Assembly (NCBI GenBank): GCA_046541195.1
Contig: JBKHDT010000004.1
Span: 1-64,000, forward strand
Direction: 5' to 3'
Length of the DNA stretch: 64,000 nucleotides
DNA from: JBKHDT01 sp046541195
GTDB taxonomy: Bacteria > Pseudomonadota > Gammaproteobacteria > Halothiobacillales > Halothiobacillaceae
In this document: positions 46,391 to 55,440 of the stretch, in pieces
How positions within the stretch are numbered: position 1 is the first letter of the stretch
Layout of the letters: the number at the start of each line of letters is the position of its first letter
Made by a program: the position numbers and the translations under genes
The notes under the pieces: model-generated
Database searches by the model: none
Told to the model about the DNA's origin: nothing
The model's input: only the letters and a program-made list of their open reading frames with translations

Positions 46391-49377
46391 GGTGCTTGTT
46401 TCCCGGCGGCTTCCTGGCACTGCTGCTCGTGCCATTCGCTGACATTGTTGTGGCTGACGACGGCCCCGAACTCGTGCCCGCCCTGGATCAGCCCGACATT
46501 CAGGACGAACCAGCGCCGCTCGTCCGGCGAGTGACAGGGATAGACCATGGTGAACATCGGCTGACTGCCCTCGAGCACGGACTTGATGCCGCGCCAGGCG
46601 CGCCCGGCGGTCTCCTCGTCGCCGGCCTCGACCGCCCGGCGACAGGCCTCCAGATAATTTGATCCCGGCCCCGTGGCCACCAGGCGCGCATCACCATTGG
46701 CCTTGGCAAAGCGCTTCCAGGCCGCATTGACCATGCCGATGGTGCCATCCTGTTCCAGTACGGCGATGTGTTCGGGCAGCGCGTCGATGACGGCCTGGAG
46801 ACGCTCGGCATCCTGGAAGTGCGTAATGTCCACGAAGGTCGCGACGACGCCCCGGGCGGCACTGGAGGGCACCCGGTAGGACATGACGCGCATCAGGTAG
46901 ATGCGGCCGTCCTCGGAGAGCAGCTCCTTCTCGACCGAGCGCTCGCTTTCCAGGGTGTAGGCGAACTCGTCCATGAGACTGGAATGACGCAGACGGTGGG
47001 TGATCTCGTCCAGCGGACGCCCGACATCGCCATCGCGCAACTTGAAGATCGACACCGCATCGGGACTGTAGCGGGTCAGCCGCAGGTTCTCGTCCATGAA
47101 CACGGTCGCCACGCCGACAGCCTTGGCCATGGTGTCCAGATCCACGTTCAGCCGATTGAGCAGGAGTACCTTTTCCTGATATTCGGCGTTGACCGTGTTC
47201 AGTTCCTCGTTGACCGATTGCAGTTCTTCGTTGGAGCTTTGCAGTTCCTCGTTGGCGGCCATCAGTTCCTCGTTGGTGGCCTGCAGTTCCTCGTTGGAGG
47301 TTTCCAGCTCCTCGATGGTCGCCTGCAGGCTCTCCCGGGTGGCTGCCAGCTCGCTCTGAAGCGCCTCGATGCGCGCGGTGGTCTCGGCACTGACATCGAT
47401 GGACGCCGCGCCGCCATGTTCGTCGGCCTGCCGTTGCGTGGCGGGACTCTCGAAGCACAGCAGCAAGAATCGCTCTTCCACATTGACGATCACCGGCCGC
47501 ACGGTCAACCGGACGCTGCGGTTGGCATCCTGCTCGGACGGCACGGAGATGAAGTCGGACTGGAGCACCTTCCAGTCCTTTGCCGCCTTGAACAGCAAGG
47601 CCTGGGCGACGGGAGCCAATGGCTCGGGCAGGATGCGTCCGACCTGCATGCTGACCGCTCCGGAACGCACCCGGAAAAACGGCTGGACGTCGCCAAACAG
47701 GTGCACTGCCTCGTGCGCATCGTTGACCAGGATCGCCGGGGGGGCGTACTGCCCGAGCAGCACCGCAGTCGCCTCGTCCAGGGCCGGCACCTCCCGGTTG
47801 CTGCCGCGACCGCTGCGCTGCCCCTGAACACCCCGCCGCAGGTCGGGCGGAACATAGCTGCCGGCCTTGCCGGCATTGCCCTCGATCACGAAGGGCAGGC
47901 TGGTGGCGTTGCGCCGGTAGATCTTCAGGCGCGGGTTGAGATCCTCGAAGCCCTTGGACACCCCGCTGATCGATTCGCTCGAGCCAAGAAACAGGAACCC
48001 TCCGGGACGGGTGGCGTACTGGAGCCGGTGCAGCGCCCGGGTCTGCGCCTCGGGCTTGAAGTAGATCAGGGTGTTGCGGCAGGTCACCAGGTCCATCCGG
48101 GTGAACGGGGGATCGGTCAGCAGGTTGTGCCGTGCGAACACGATGCACTGGCGCAACTCCGGCTTGACGGTGTAGCTGGTCCCGGTCTTGTTGAAAAAGC
48201 GCTCCAGCCGCTCGGGAGAGAGCTCCGCGGCCGCCGCCTGGGTGTACTGGCCCGCGCCGGCAAACTCGATGGACTGCTGGTTGACGTCGGTGGCAAAGAT
48301 CTTGAGCGTGGGCCAGCGGCGTCGGCGGTCGAACTCCTCCAGAAAGAGCATCGCCAGCGAATAGGCCTCCTCGCCGGTCGAGGTCCCCGCAACCCAGGCC
48401 CGGATCATCGCTCCCGAGGCCGATTCGCCCACGATCTGCGGGATGACCACGGTGGCCAGTTCGTCAAAGGCCTCGGTATCCCGGAAAAAACTGGTGACCG
48501 GGATCAGCAGTTCACGACGCAGCGTGACCAGCTCGGTCGCATCTTCCTGGAGCAGGGACAGGTAATCCCGGACCGAACCGACCTGCCGGACCTGCATGCG
48601 CCTTTCGACCCGCCGCAGAAAAGTGGCAATCTTGTAATCACGAAAGTCGATCCCGCCGCTTTGCAGCAGCATCTGCATCACGCCGTCCATGGCGTCGTCC
48701 TCGACAGGCGGAGGCTCGGCACCATTCACCACCTGCCGATCGGCGGATGCCGCCGGATTGCGGATATGCCGGACTATCCGCTCCGGCAGCTGATCGGCCG
48801 GCAATACCGCGTCAACCACGCCGGTGGACAGCACGCTTTTGGGCATGCCGTCGAACTTGGCCTGTGCCGGGTCCTGCGCCACCAGAAACCCGCCGGCCGC
48901 GTTGATCGCCACCGCCCCCCGCGAACCGTCCGAACCGGTACCCGAGAGAATCACGCCGACGCAGCGACTCTCGAACTCCGAAGCCACCGACTTGAAGAAA
49001 ATGTCGATCGGGAGTGTCAGCCCGTGCGGGCTCTTGCTGCTCAGGTGCAGTCTGCCGTTTCGCAGGGTCATGATCATGCCGGGCGGGATCAGGTACACGC
49101 GGTTGGGCGCCAGGGACATGCCCTCCTGCGCCACGGAAATTTCCATCTGCGTGTAGCGCGCCAGCAAATCATTCATGATGCTCTTGTGATCCGGCGAGAG
49201 GTGCTGGATCACCACGAATGCCGCACCCGTGTCTTGCGGGCAGTGGCGGAAAAACTGCTCAAGCGCCTCAAGGCCACCGGCCGAAGCGCCGATAGCCACG
49301 AGATATCCTTCAAAGGGCACTGATTCGTCAGGACTTTCTGGCCGGGTTTCGTCGTTCATTTCCAAAGTCTCTTGCAT
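46387..49377 (-). CDS. CheB-CheR-PAS fusion protein
   Basis: A protein of about 996 residues. The N-terminal CheB methylesterase (about 22-205) shows the catalytic triad regions GASAGGLEAL (Ser), IQHLSPDH (His) and LSGTGSDGSRG (Asp), without a CheB receiver domain. CheR follows (about 235-500): LLIPVTSFFRD, WVAGTSTGEEAYSLAM (SAM site) and LVTCRNTLIYF. A long heptad coil with repeated NEELQ-type units (about 685-745) and two PAS domains make up the rest; no kinase domain follows. Such fusions occur widely as stand-alone sensory proteins whose targets are rarely known. Start alternatives are ATG 49377 and ATG 49359. Confidence 0.93.
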   Translation of the reverse strand: MQETLEMNDETRPESPDESVPFEGYLVAIGASAGGLEALEQFFRHCPQDTGAAFVVIQHLSPDHKSIMNDLLARYTQMEISVAQEGMSLAPNRVYLIPPGMIMTLRNGRLHLSSKSPHGLTLPIDIFFKSVASEFESRCVGVILSGTGSDGSRGAVAINAAGGFLVAQDPAQAKFDGMPKSVLSTGVVDAVLPADQLPERIVRHIRNPAASADRQVVNGAEPPPVEDDAMDGVMQMLLQSGGIDFRDYKIATFLRRVERRMQVRQVGSVRDYLSLLQEDATELVTLRRELLIPVTSFFRDTEAFDELATVVIPQIVGESASGAMIRAWVAGTSTGEEAYSLAMLFLEEFDRRRRWPTLKIFATDVNQQSIEFAGAGQYTQAAAAELSPERLERFFNKTGTSYTVKPELRQCIVFARHNLLTDPPFTRMDLVTCRNTLIYFKPEAQTRALHRLQYATRPGGFLFLGSSESISGVSKGFEDLNPRLKIYRRNATSLPFVIEGNAGKAGSYVPPDLRRGVQGQRSGRGSNREVPALDEATAVLLGQYAPPAILVNDAHEAVHLFGDVQPFFRVRSGAVSMQVGRILPEPLAPVAQALLFKAAKDWKVLQSDFISVPSEQDANRSVRLTVRPVIVNVEERFLLLCFESPATQRQADEHGGAASIDVSAETTARIEALQSELAATRESLQATIEELETSNEELQATNEELMAANEELQSSNEELQSVNEELNTVNAEYQEKVLLLNRLNVDLDTMAKAVGVATVFMDENLRLTRYSPDAVSIFKLRDGDVGRPLDEITHRLRHSSLMDEFAYTLESERSVEKELLSEDGRIYLMRVMSYRVPSSAARGVVATFVDITHFQDAERLQAVIDALPEHIAVLEQDGTIGMVNAAWKRFAKANGDARLVATGPGSNYLEACRRAVEAGDEETAGRAWRGIKSVLEGSQPMFTMVYPCHSPDERRWFVLNVGLIQGGHEFGAVVSHNNVSEWHEQQCQEAAGKQAP

Positions 49378-49883
49378 GACTATCAGGCGCACCGACTGCT
49401 GCCAGGTACACCACCCGGAACCCATTCAGCAGACAGTCAATCCGGCGATCACCGGCCAAGCGGATCGGCGCAGGGAATCACAGAAAAACCGTTCGATCGC
49501 TCACAGTTTACATATGAAGACTCACCAGTACAGCCCCGGGTGAAGCTCTGCCCGAAGCCATCCACGGCCTCGGGCAGCAGCGCCCGGGCCGGGCTTGGTG
49601 ATTCAATGACTTGCGCCAGTGCGTGTTGGGGCATGGAAGGCGCCAACCGGGAATCTCAAGCATTTGCACAGCGATTCGCTGGTCAAGACCGATACCGCAG
49701 AGCGCCTGAAATATCGCTTGAGCGAACCCACGCACCAAGCCGGATCAGCCACAAGGGGCCCTCGGCCGTTGCGCGAGCGCAACAGCCAAAGACAAATCGG
49801 CGCCGGATGCCACGATTTGATGCGTCATCTGCCGGCGGCATGGGCCGCCAGCGCCAGGCACCGAATCCGTCGTCCACTCAAGC
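49378..49883. other. gene-free region between CheB-CheR and small membrane gene
   Basis: This 506-base region has no convincing frame on either strand and no tRNA features. It contains one strong inverted repeat (listed separately) and a slightly AT-richer patch near 49500-49515. Confidence 0.5.
49548..49577. repeat. strong imperfect hairpin, 11 paired bases
   Basis: CTGCCCGA-a-GCC (49548-49559) faces GGC-c-TCGGGCAG (49566-49577) across a 6-base loop, with a single mismatch. Neither side has a T-run, so it is not an ordinary intrinsic terminator. It lies about 170 bases upstream of the CheB-CheR start. Confidence 0.6.
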
Positions 49884-50294
49884 TCAGTCCGGCTCGCCGG
49901 CACGGCAACGAAACGACAGGGCCAGCCAGAAAAGCAGGAACCACAGCAGCGGGATGGCCACCTCGGGATCGGCGAGCACCGGAATCCCGAGGCGCAGGTG
50001 CAACCACAGGGCCCCCGCGATCAGGGCGAGCACGACCACGCGCAAGACCCAGATCGCCCAGTGCTGCCCTCGCCACAACAGCACCCCGAACACCAGCGGA
50101 ACCAGCAGCAACAGCCAGCCCAGGAGCACCTGGCCGGGCAGATCGGGGCGACCAATCAAAAAGGCCGCCGAGAGCACCAGAGCGAGCAGCGGGCCGATCA
50201 CCATGACCGCCGCGAGCGCACGACAGAGCGTCAGACCACCGGACAACCCGTTCAAGCATCTTCCTCCCGTGACAGCTGAAACCGGGTAGTCCAT
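49884..50294 (-). CDS. Small four-helix membrane protein, unknown function
   Basis: A 136-residue protein with about four predicted membrane helices (LAAVMVIGPLLALVLSAAFL, VLLGWLLLLVPLVFGVLLW, IWVLRVVVLALIAGALWL and IPLLWFLLFWLALSF). I do not recognise the family. ATG 50294 with GGGGA upstream is preferred over the longer frame starting at 50399. It stands alone between the CheB-CheR and comEC genes on the same strand. The regular spacing of hydrophobic blocks supports a real gene, but there is no homology evidence. Confidence 0.6.
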   Translation of the reverse strand: MDYPVSAVTGGRCLNGLSGGLTLCRALAAVMVIGPLLALVLSAAFLIGRPDLPGQVLLGWLLLLVPLVFGVLLWRGQHWAIWVLRVVVLALIAGALWLHLRLGIPVLADPEVAIPLLWFLLFWLALSFRCRAGEPD

Positions 50295-50661
50295 GACATT
50301 CCCCGGCCAGGCAGGTCTTGAGGGCCGCAGCCAGCCTCTGCGCGGCAGGCGCGCGTCGGCCGCGAACCGGACACCCCCGTGTGTGCACTTCATCGCCACG
50401 TCCGGGGCCTGCCGGACGTGGCGCCATGAAACAGGAACAGGACCACCTTATTGTCTCGGCATCCCTGGAAACAATGAACATGCCCTGCACCAAAGCAGAT
50501 TTTTCCCGCGCAAGCCCAGGATGCCCGAAAACCCCGGGGCGCAAGTCACCGGATCGCACGGCACGGGCCGGGCCGGACATGAGATCAGCCGTTGCCCAGC
50601 CGCACGAGCTCCTGGAAAGCATGCGTGCGCGTTTGCGTGACGAAGCCGCCCGGGGTGGGTA
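50295..50661. other. gene-free region downstream of comEC
   Basis: This 367-base region follows the comEC stop on the minus strand. No reliable frame, RNA or terminator is visible. Confidence 0.4.
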
Positions 50662-52980
50662 TCAGCGCCCGGCCAGTTCCGGCGCGGCCCACCGGGGTGG
50701 CGATGGCCGGTACCGCCAGACCCAGGGATATCCTTCCAGGCGCGGGCAGGTGGTCCGCCCGTCCGGTTCCAGCAGCAGGGCACCACACCAGGCGGTATCG
50801 TACACCAGCACGTCTCGCGCGAGATACCGGGCCATGACTCCGGGATCCGGGTGATTCAGCCGATTGAGATAGCCGCTTGACACCCAGCCGATGCGGGGTG
50901 CCACGGCGTCGAGGAGTTCGGGGTCCGATGAGGTCGCCGCGCCATGATGAGGCACCAGCAGCAGTTCGGCGCGAGGCAGCCCGTCAAGCACCAGCAGCCG
51001 CTCCGCCAGCCACTCGATATCCCCGGTCAAAAGGGCCGAAAGCGGCTGTCCCCCGACATGCAGGACGCAGGAACGGTCGTTGTCCTCGCGAACGCGTTCA
51101 GCCTGGAAGGTCTGGAAGGTCACACCGTCCCAATGCCACTGCTGCCCGTCACGACAGGCGACCGAATCGAAGTCATGCGCCCCAGGCTGGCCGGCAATCA
51201 CTTCCCGGGGCTTCATGGCCCTGATGACCGACTCCGCTCCGCCGGCATGATCGGCATGCCGGTGGCTGATCAGCAAGGTATCCAGGCGGGAAAGCCCAAG
51301 GCCCCGCAGGGCCGGAACCACAAGCCGCTCGCCTGCGTCCGAGCTGCCGCGCCAGGAAGGCCCGGCGTCGTACAGCAGCGCGTGGTCCCGGGTCTGGACC
51401 AGCACGGCCAGGCCTTGTCCCACGTCCAGCGCAACCAGCCGAAAGTGGCCCTCGGGCAGGCGATCGCTCGCCGGCCAGAGCAGCGGCAACAGCAAAATGG
51501 CACCAAGCCAGCGGGCCGGCCAGCCGACCGGTGCCAGCAGCCACACCATCCCCATCAAGGCCAGTGCAGCGGCGATTGGACGCACCCCGGACAAGTGCCC
51601 GGAAACCGGCCAGTCCGCCAGCCAGCCCAGCAAAGCCATCAATCCCTGCATGATCTGGGCGGCGGACTCCAGCAGGATCGCCCCGAGCCCTGGCCAGGCG
51701 AGGGTCGTCACGGTACCGAGCAGCGTCAGCGGCGTGACCAGCAGGCTGACCAGCGGTACCGCGACCAGATTGGCCAGCGGCGCGGTCCAGGCGGCACGCT
51801 CGAACAGCAGGGCCGTCAGGGGCAGCAGGCCGACGAACAGCCCCAGCTGCAACCTGACCAGCCCGGACAGCTTGCCCGGCTGCCGGTCCCGCCCGACCAG
51901 CATCAGCAGAATGACTGCCACCGCCGCAAAGGACAGCCAGAAACCGGCATCGAGCAGGGCCAGGGGATCGACTGCCGACACGACCAGTGCGGCAAGTGCC
52001 AGCAGGTCCACCGGGCGCCACCGCCGCGCCAGCAGGATGCCGCTCAGCCCGATGGCCAGCATCAGCACGGCACGCTGCGTCGGGATCGACAGGCCGGCCA
52101 GCAGCGCGTAGCCAAATCCGGCGCCCAGTGCCGCCCAGGCCGCGGCCTGCCCGGCCGGCACCCGCAAGGCCAGCATCGGCAGCCGGGCCCATCCGAAGCG
52201 GATGACCAGCGCGGCAAGCCCCGCGACGATCCCGACGTGCAGGCCGGAAATCGCCAGCAGGTGATTGGTGCCCGTGGCCAGCAGGTCGTCCCAGTGCGCC
52301 GGGGTCATTTCGCTGCGATCACCGATGGCCAGACCCAGCACCAGCCCGGCTGCCGGATGACCATCCAGGGCCGCGAGAACCCGCTCACGCAGATTGGCCC
52401 GCGCACAGTGCAGGCAATGCCAGGGGGCCGCCGCCAGTCGCTGATTGGCCGCGTCCTCCAGAACATGGCCGGTGGCCGCCACTCGGTGTCGAAACAGCCA
52501 GCGCTCGTAGTCGAATCCGGCAGGATTGAGGCGTCCCGAGGGCGGACGCAGCCGCAGGCGAAGCTGCCAGCGTTCGCCGGGACCGGGCGCCAGATCGCCG
52601 TAGTCGTTGAGTCGCAGGCGGGCCCCCGACCGGAGCGCCCCGCCCTGGCTCTCCAGCACACGCAGCATGAATCGCTGCCCAAACTCGCTGCGTTCCGGCA
52701 GGCCCTCCACCACGCCCACGACAAGCAAATCCGAACCTGCCAGGGGCGCCCCGAGCCGCTGATCAAGCACCGAAGCCAGGGAAGCCAGCGCCCAGGCCAG
52801 GCCCAGCAAGGCCGCGGCCGGCACGCGCCATCCCCGCAGGCCCGCGAGACAGCCGGCGCAGAGCGCAAGGCCGATCAGCCAGCCCCACCCGACCCAGGCG
52901 GCAGGCAGCATCAGCGCCACCCCCGTTCCTCCGAGCCAGGCCATGCTCCATCGCGCCGGCCACACGGTCAGCGCGCCCAA
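50662..52980 (-). CDS. comEC: ComEC/Rec2 DNA-uptake channel protein
   Basis: ComEC forms the inner-membrane channel for transforming DNA. The 772-residue protein has the full layout: N-terminal membrane and OB-type region (LPERSEFGQRFMLRVL), the competence domain with many helices (LLAISGLHVGIVAGLAAL), and a C-terminal metallo-beta-lactamase domain with SHRHADHAGGAESV and HHGAATSSDPELL. The start is unclear: the frame begins at TTG 52980, with GTG 52965 and ATG 52944 as alternatives. Together with FimV-linked type IV pili this suggests potential natural competence. Divergent from gloB. Confidence 0.94.
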   Translation of the reverse strand: MGALTVWPARWSMAWLGGTGVALMLPAAWVGWGWLIGLALCAGCLAGLRGWRVPAAALLGLAWALASLASVLDQRLGAPLAGSDLLVVGVVEGLPERSEFGQRFMLRVLESQGGALRSGARLRLNDYGDLAPGPGERWQLRLRLRPPSGRLNPAGFDYERWLFRHRVAATGHVLEDAANQRLAAAPWHCLHCARANLRERVLAALDGHPAAGLVLGLAIGDRSEMTPAHWDDLLATGTNHLLAISGLHVGIVAGLAALVIRFGWARLPMLALRVPAGQAAAWAALGAGFGYALLAGLSIPTQRAVLMLAIGLSGILLARRWRPVDLLALAALVVSAVDPLALLDAGFWLSFAAVAVILLMLVGRDRQPGKLSGLVRLQLGLFVGLLPLTALLFERAAWTAPLANLVAVPLVSLLVTPLTLLGTVTTLAWPGLGAILLESAAQIMQGLMALLGWLADWPVSGHLSGVRPIAAALALMGMVWLLAPVGWPARWLGAILLLPLLWPASDRLPEGHFRLVALDVGQGLAVLVQTRDHALLYDAGPSWRGSSDAGERLVVPALRGLGLSRLDTLLISHRHADHAGGAESVIRAMKPREVIAGQPGAHDFDSVACRDGQQWHWDGVTFQTFQAERVREDNDRSCVLHVGGQPLSALLTGDIEWLAERLLVLDGLPRAELLLVPHHGAATSSDPELLDAVAPRIGWVSSGYLNRLNHPDPGVMARYLARDVLVYDTAWCGALLLEPDGRTTCPRLEGYPWVWRYRPSPPRWAAPELAGR

Positions 52981-53070
52981 CTGCGGAGCCGGGACAGGCC
53001 CAAATCCGCTTTCAATGGAATGACATTGCGCTTAAGATCAAGGGTTAACCAAGCATTCGTGAGTTTTCCC

Positions 53071-53853
53071 ATGATTGTTCACCGCGTCGAAGCCTTCAGC
53101 GACAACTACATCTGGCTGCCGACCGGGGAGGACGGAACGCGCTGCGCGATCGTCGATCCCGGCGATGCCCAGGCTGTCCTGGCCGCGATCGACCGCCTGG
53201 GCCTGATTCCGACGGCCATCCTGCTGACCCATCATCACGCGGATCATAGTCAGGGAATCCCGACCCTGCTGGAGCACTTCGACCTGCCGGTACACGGCCC
53301 GGCCCGCGAGGCAGACCGCTGGGTGACCGTGCCGCACGTCGAGGGGGACCGTTTCGATGTGCCCGGCGTCGGCCGTTTCGAGGTCCTGGACACCCCTGGC
53401 CATACCTTGGGCCATGTCAGCTTCTTCAGTCCCGGCGTGCTGTTCTGCGGGGACACGCTGTTCACCGCGGGCAGCGGTCGACTGTTCGAGGGCACCGCGG
53501 CGCAAATGCAGTCCTCGCTGGAAAAGCTCGCCGCCCTGCCGGAAGATACGCTGGTCTACTGCGGCCACGAGTACACCGAGGACAGCCTGCGCTTCGCGGC
53601 TCATGCCGAGCCCGACAACGACGCCACTGCGCGGCGGGTGTCGGAAGTGCGTGCCGCCCGGGCCCGGGGCGAGGCCACCGTACCCGCCACCATCGCGCTG
53701 GAAAAGGCAACCAATCCGTTCCTGCGCGTGCGCGACCCGGCGCTGCGGGCGGCCGCGGAACGACATGCCGGGCGTCCTCTGGAAAATGATGCCGACGCAC
53801 TGGGCGTTATCCGTCGCTGGAAGGATGAATTCGACGGGCTGGCGCCGCTATGA
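53071..53853 (+). CDS. gloB: Hydroxyacylglutathione hydrolase (glyoxalase II)
   Basis: GloB hydrolyses S-lactoylglutathione to lactate and glutathione, the second step of methylglyoxal detoxification. The 260 residues begin MIVHRVEAFSDNYIWLP and contain the binuclear metal motif THHHADH (residues 53-59), DTPGHTLGHVSFF, GDTLFTAGSGRLFEG and YCGHEYTEDSLRFA, as in the E. coli enzyme (251 residues). A much longer open frame in the same phase runs back over comEC but is only an antisense shadow. The stop overlaps the mltD start. Confidence 0.97.
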   Translation: MIVHRVEAFSDNYIWLPTGEDGTRCAIVDPGDAQAVLAAIDRLGLIPTAILLTHHHADHSQGIPTLLEHFDLPVHGPAREADRWVTVPHVEGDRFDVPGVGRFEVLDTPGHTLGHVSFFSPGVLFCGDTLFTAGSGRLFEGTAAQMQSSLEKLAALPEDTLVYCGHEYTEDSLRFAAHAEPDNDATARRVSEVRAARARGEATVPATIALEKATNPFLRVRDPALRAAAERHAGRPLENDADALGVIRRWKDEFDGLAPL

Positions 53854-55436
53854 ACCCATCGAGTGCAATTGGCCCCATGCGGTTTTTCAGGTTCCCGGTC
53901 GCGGTGACATTCCTGGGACTTTTGCTTGCAGGCTGCAGCAGCCTGGGAGATCGCCCGGTCCCGGAGTCCGGCACGGACCCGAATCCGGCCGAACAACACT
54001 GGGGGGACGGCGGCCGGATCGATTACGGACTGGGCCCGGACCGCTGGGAACGCCTTCCGGCACTCCATGAACTCGACCCCGATTCGCCCGACGCGCCGGA
54101 GGACCTCTGGAGCTACGTCACGGCCCGGTTCTCGCTCCCCATCCCGGAGAATCCGCGCATCGACCGGGAACTGGAAATGTACGCGGCCAATCCGGAGTAC
54201 CTGGAGCTCGTCAGCCGCCGCGCCATTCCCTACCTGCGCCTGATCGTCGAGCAGCTCGAGGACAACGATCTGCCCATGGAACTGGTGCTGCTGCCAATCG
54301 TCGAGAGCGCCTACCGGCCCGAAGCACTCTCACGCAGCCAGGCAGCCGGCATCTGGCAGTTCATTCCCACGACCGGCACCTATCTCGGGCTCGACCAGAA
54401 CCCCTGGTACGACGGGCGACGCGACATCGTCGCCTCGACCGACGCGGCCACCCGCTACTTCAATCGCCTGCGCGACATGTTCGAGGATGACTGGGCCGTG
54501 GTCGTGGCCGCCTACAACGGCGGCGAAGGGACCCTCTCTCGCGCAATCGAGGCGAACCGGCGCGCCGGCAAGGCCACGGATTTCTGGAACCTGACGCAGA
54601 TCAGCAGCGAGACCAGCAAGTACCCGGCGCGGTTCTTCGCGCTGGTCCGGATCTTCTCGGAACCGGAGCGCTATCAGGTTTCGCTGCCCGAGACGCCCCT
54701 CTACCCGGCCGTGGCCCGGATCGACATCGATCAGCCGCTCCACCTGGGCCGGCTGGCACAGCTGACCGGCGTGGACGAGCACGACCTCTATCGGCTGAAC
54801 CCGGGCTACAACCGCCAGATCACCGGCCCCGACAGCCGGGGACTTCTGGTACCGCATCACAAGGCCTACCGATTCACCGACGAGATCCTTGACCAGGCCC
54901 ACGAGTCCCCGCAGGGCTGGACACATTACCGGGTTCGCCGGGGTGACAGCCTGGCCGCCATCGCCGCGGTCTTCGGCAGCAGCACCTCGGAGCTGCGCCG
55001 GGTCAATCGATTGCAGGACGCGGCGTTGCGCGCCGGGGACGACCTGCTGGTTCCACGCCGCGGCGCACCGGGAGCAGTGCCCCGTGGCACCGCAAGAACC
55101 CATCAGGTCCGCGCCGGGGATTCGCTGTGGTCGATCGCCCGCCGTCACGACACCGACATCGACCGGCTGCTTGCGCTGAACGGCATGAACCGTGGGGATA
55201 CCCTCCGGGTCGGCCAGAAGCTGGTGGTGGGGATCGATGCCGCACCCGTTCCCGAAACCGCGAATGTCCAGACCGGTTCGACCTACGTGGTCAGAAACGG
55301 GGACACCCTCTGGGGCCTCTCCCGGCGCTTCGCCATCAGCATCGAGGAACTGCGCCGGCTCAATGCGCTCGGCGCGGATGGCACGCTGCGTCCCGGCCAG
55401 GTGCTGCGCGTCGCCCCCGGTGGTCGGGAAGCCTGA
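53850..55436 (+). CDS. mltD: Membrane-bound lytic murein transglycosylase D
   Basis: MltD is an outer-membrane lipoprotein that cleaves peptidoglycan glycan strands. The lipobox LLLAGC is near residue 29 (residue 20 if ATG 53877 is used). The SLT domain (about 120-260) has the catalytic Glu in PIVESAYRPEALSRSQAAGI and later VVAAYNGGEGTLSRA. Three C-terminal LysM repeats bind peptidoglycan (each with GDSL or GDTL: about 370-415, 422-466, 478-522). The gloB-mltD neighbourhood is conserved in Gammaproteobacteria. The length of 528 is within the family range. Confidence 0.96.
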   Translation: MNPSSAIGPMRFFRFPVAVTFLGLLLAGCSSLGDRPVPESGTDPNPAEQHWGDGGRIDYGLGPDRWERLPALHELDPDSPDAPEDLWSYVTARFSLPIPENPRIDRELEMYAANPEYLELVSRRAIPYLRLIVEQLEDNDLPMELVLLPIVESAYRPEALSRSQAAGIWQFIPTTGTYLGLDQNPWYDGRRDIVASTDAATRYFNRLRDMFEDDWAVVVAAYNGGEGTLSRAIEANRRAGKATDFWNLTQISSETSKYPARFFALVRIFSEPERYQVSLPETPLYPAVARIDIDQPLHLGRLAQLTGVDEHDLYRLNPGYNRQITGPDSRGLLVPHHKAYRFTDEILDQAHESPQGWTHYRVRRGDSLAAIAAVFGSSTSELRRVNRLQDAALRAGDDLLVPRRGAPGAVPRGTARTHQVRAGDSLWSIARRHDTDIDRLLALNGMNRGDTLRVGQKLVVGIDAAPVPETANVQTGSTYVVRNGDTLWGLSRRFAISIEELRRLNALGADGTLRPGQVLRVAPGGREA

Positions 55437-55440
55437 ACGC

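Noticed and set aside
43688..46534. 948-codon plus-strand frame opposite the PAS-GGDEF-EAL gene
   Set aside because: It covers the whole antisense of a well-supported c-di-GMP gene and has no recognisable motifs.
47170..47310. Repetitive DNA inside the CheB-CheR gene that looks like a short repeat array
   Set aside because: It encodes heptads of a coiled coil (NEELQ-type units) in frame; the repeats vary and have no spacers, so it is not a CRISPR array.
50944..53070. Very long plus-strand open frame running into gloB
   Set aside because: It is antisense to comEC, rich in Gln/Arg/Pro as expected from GC-driven shadow frames, and the GloB family start is at 53071.
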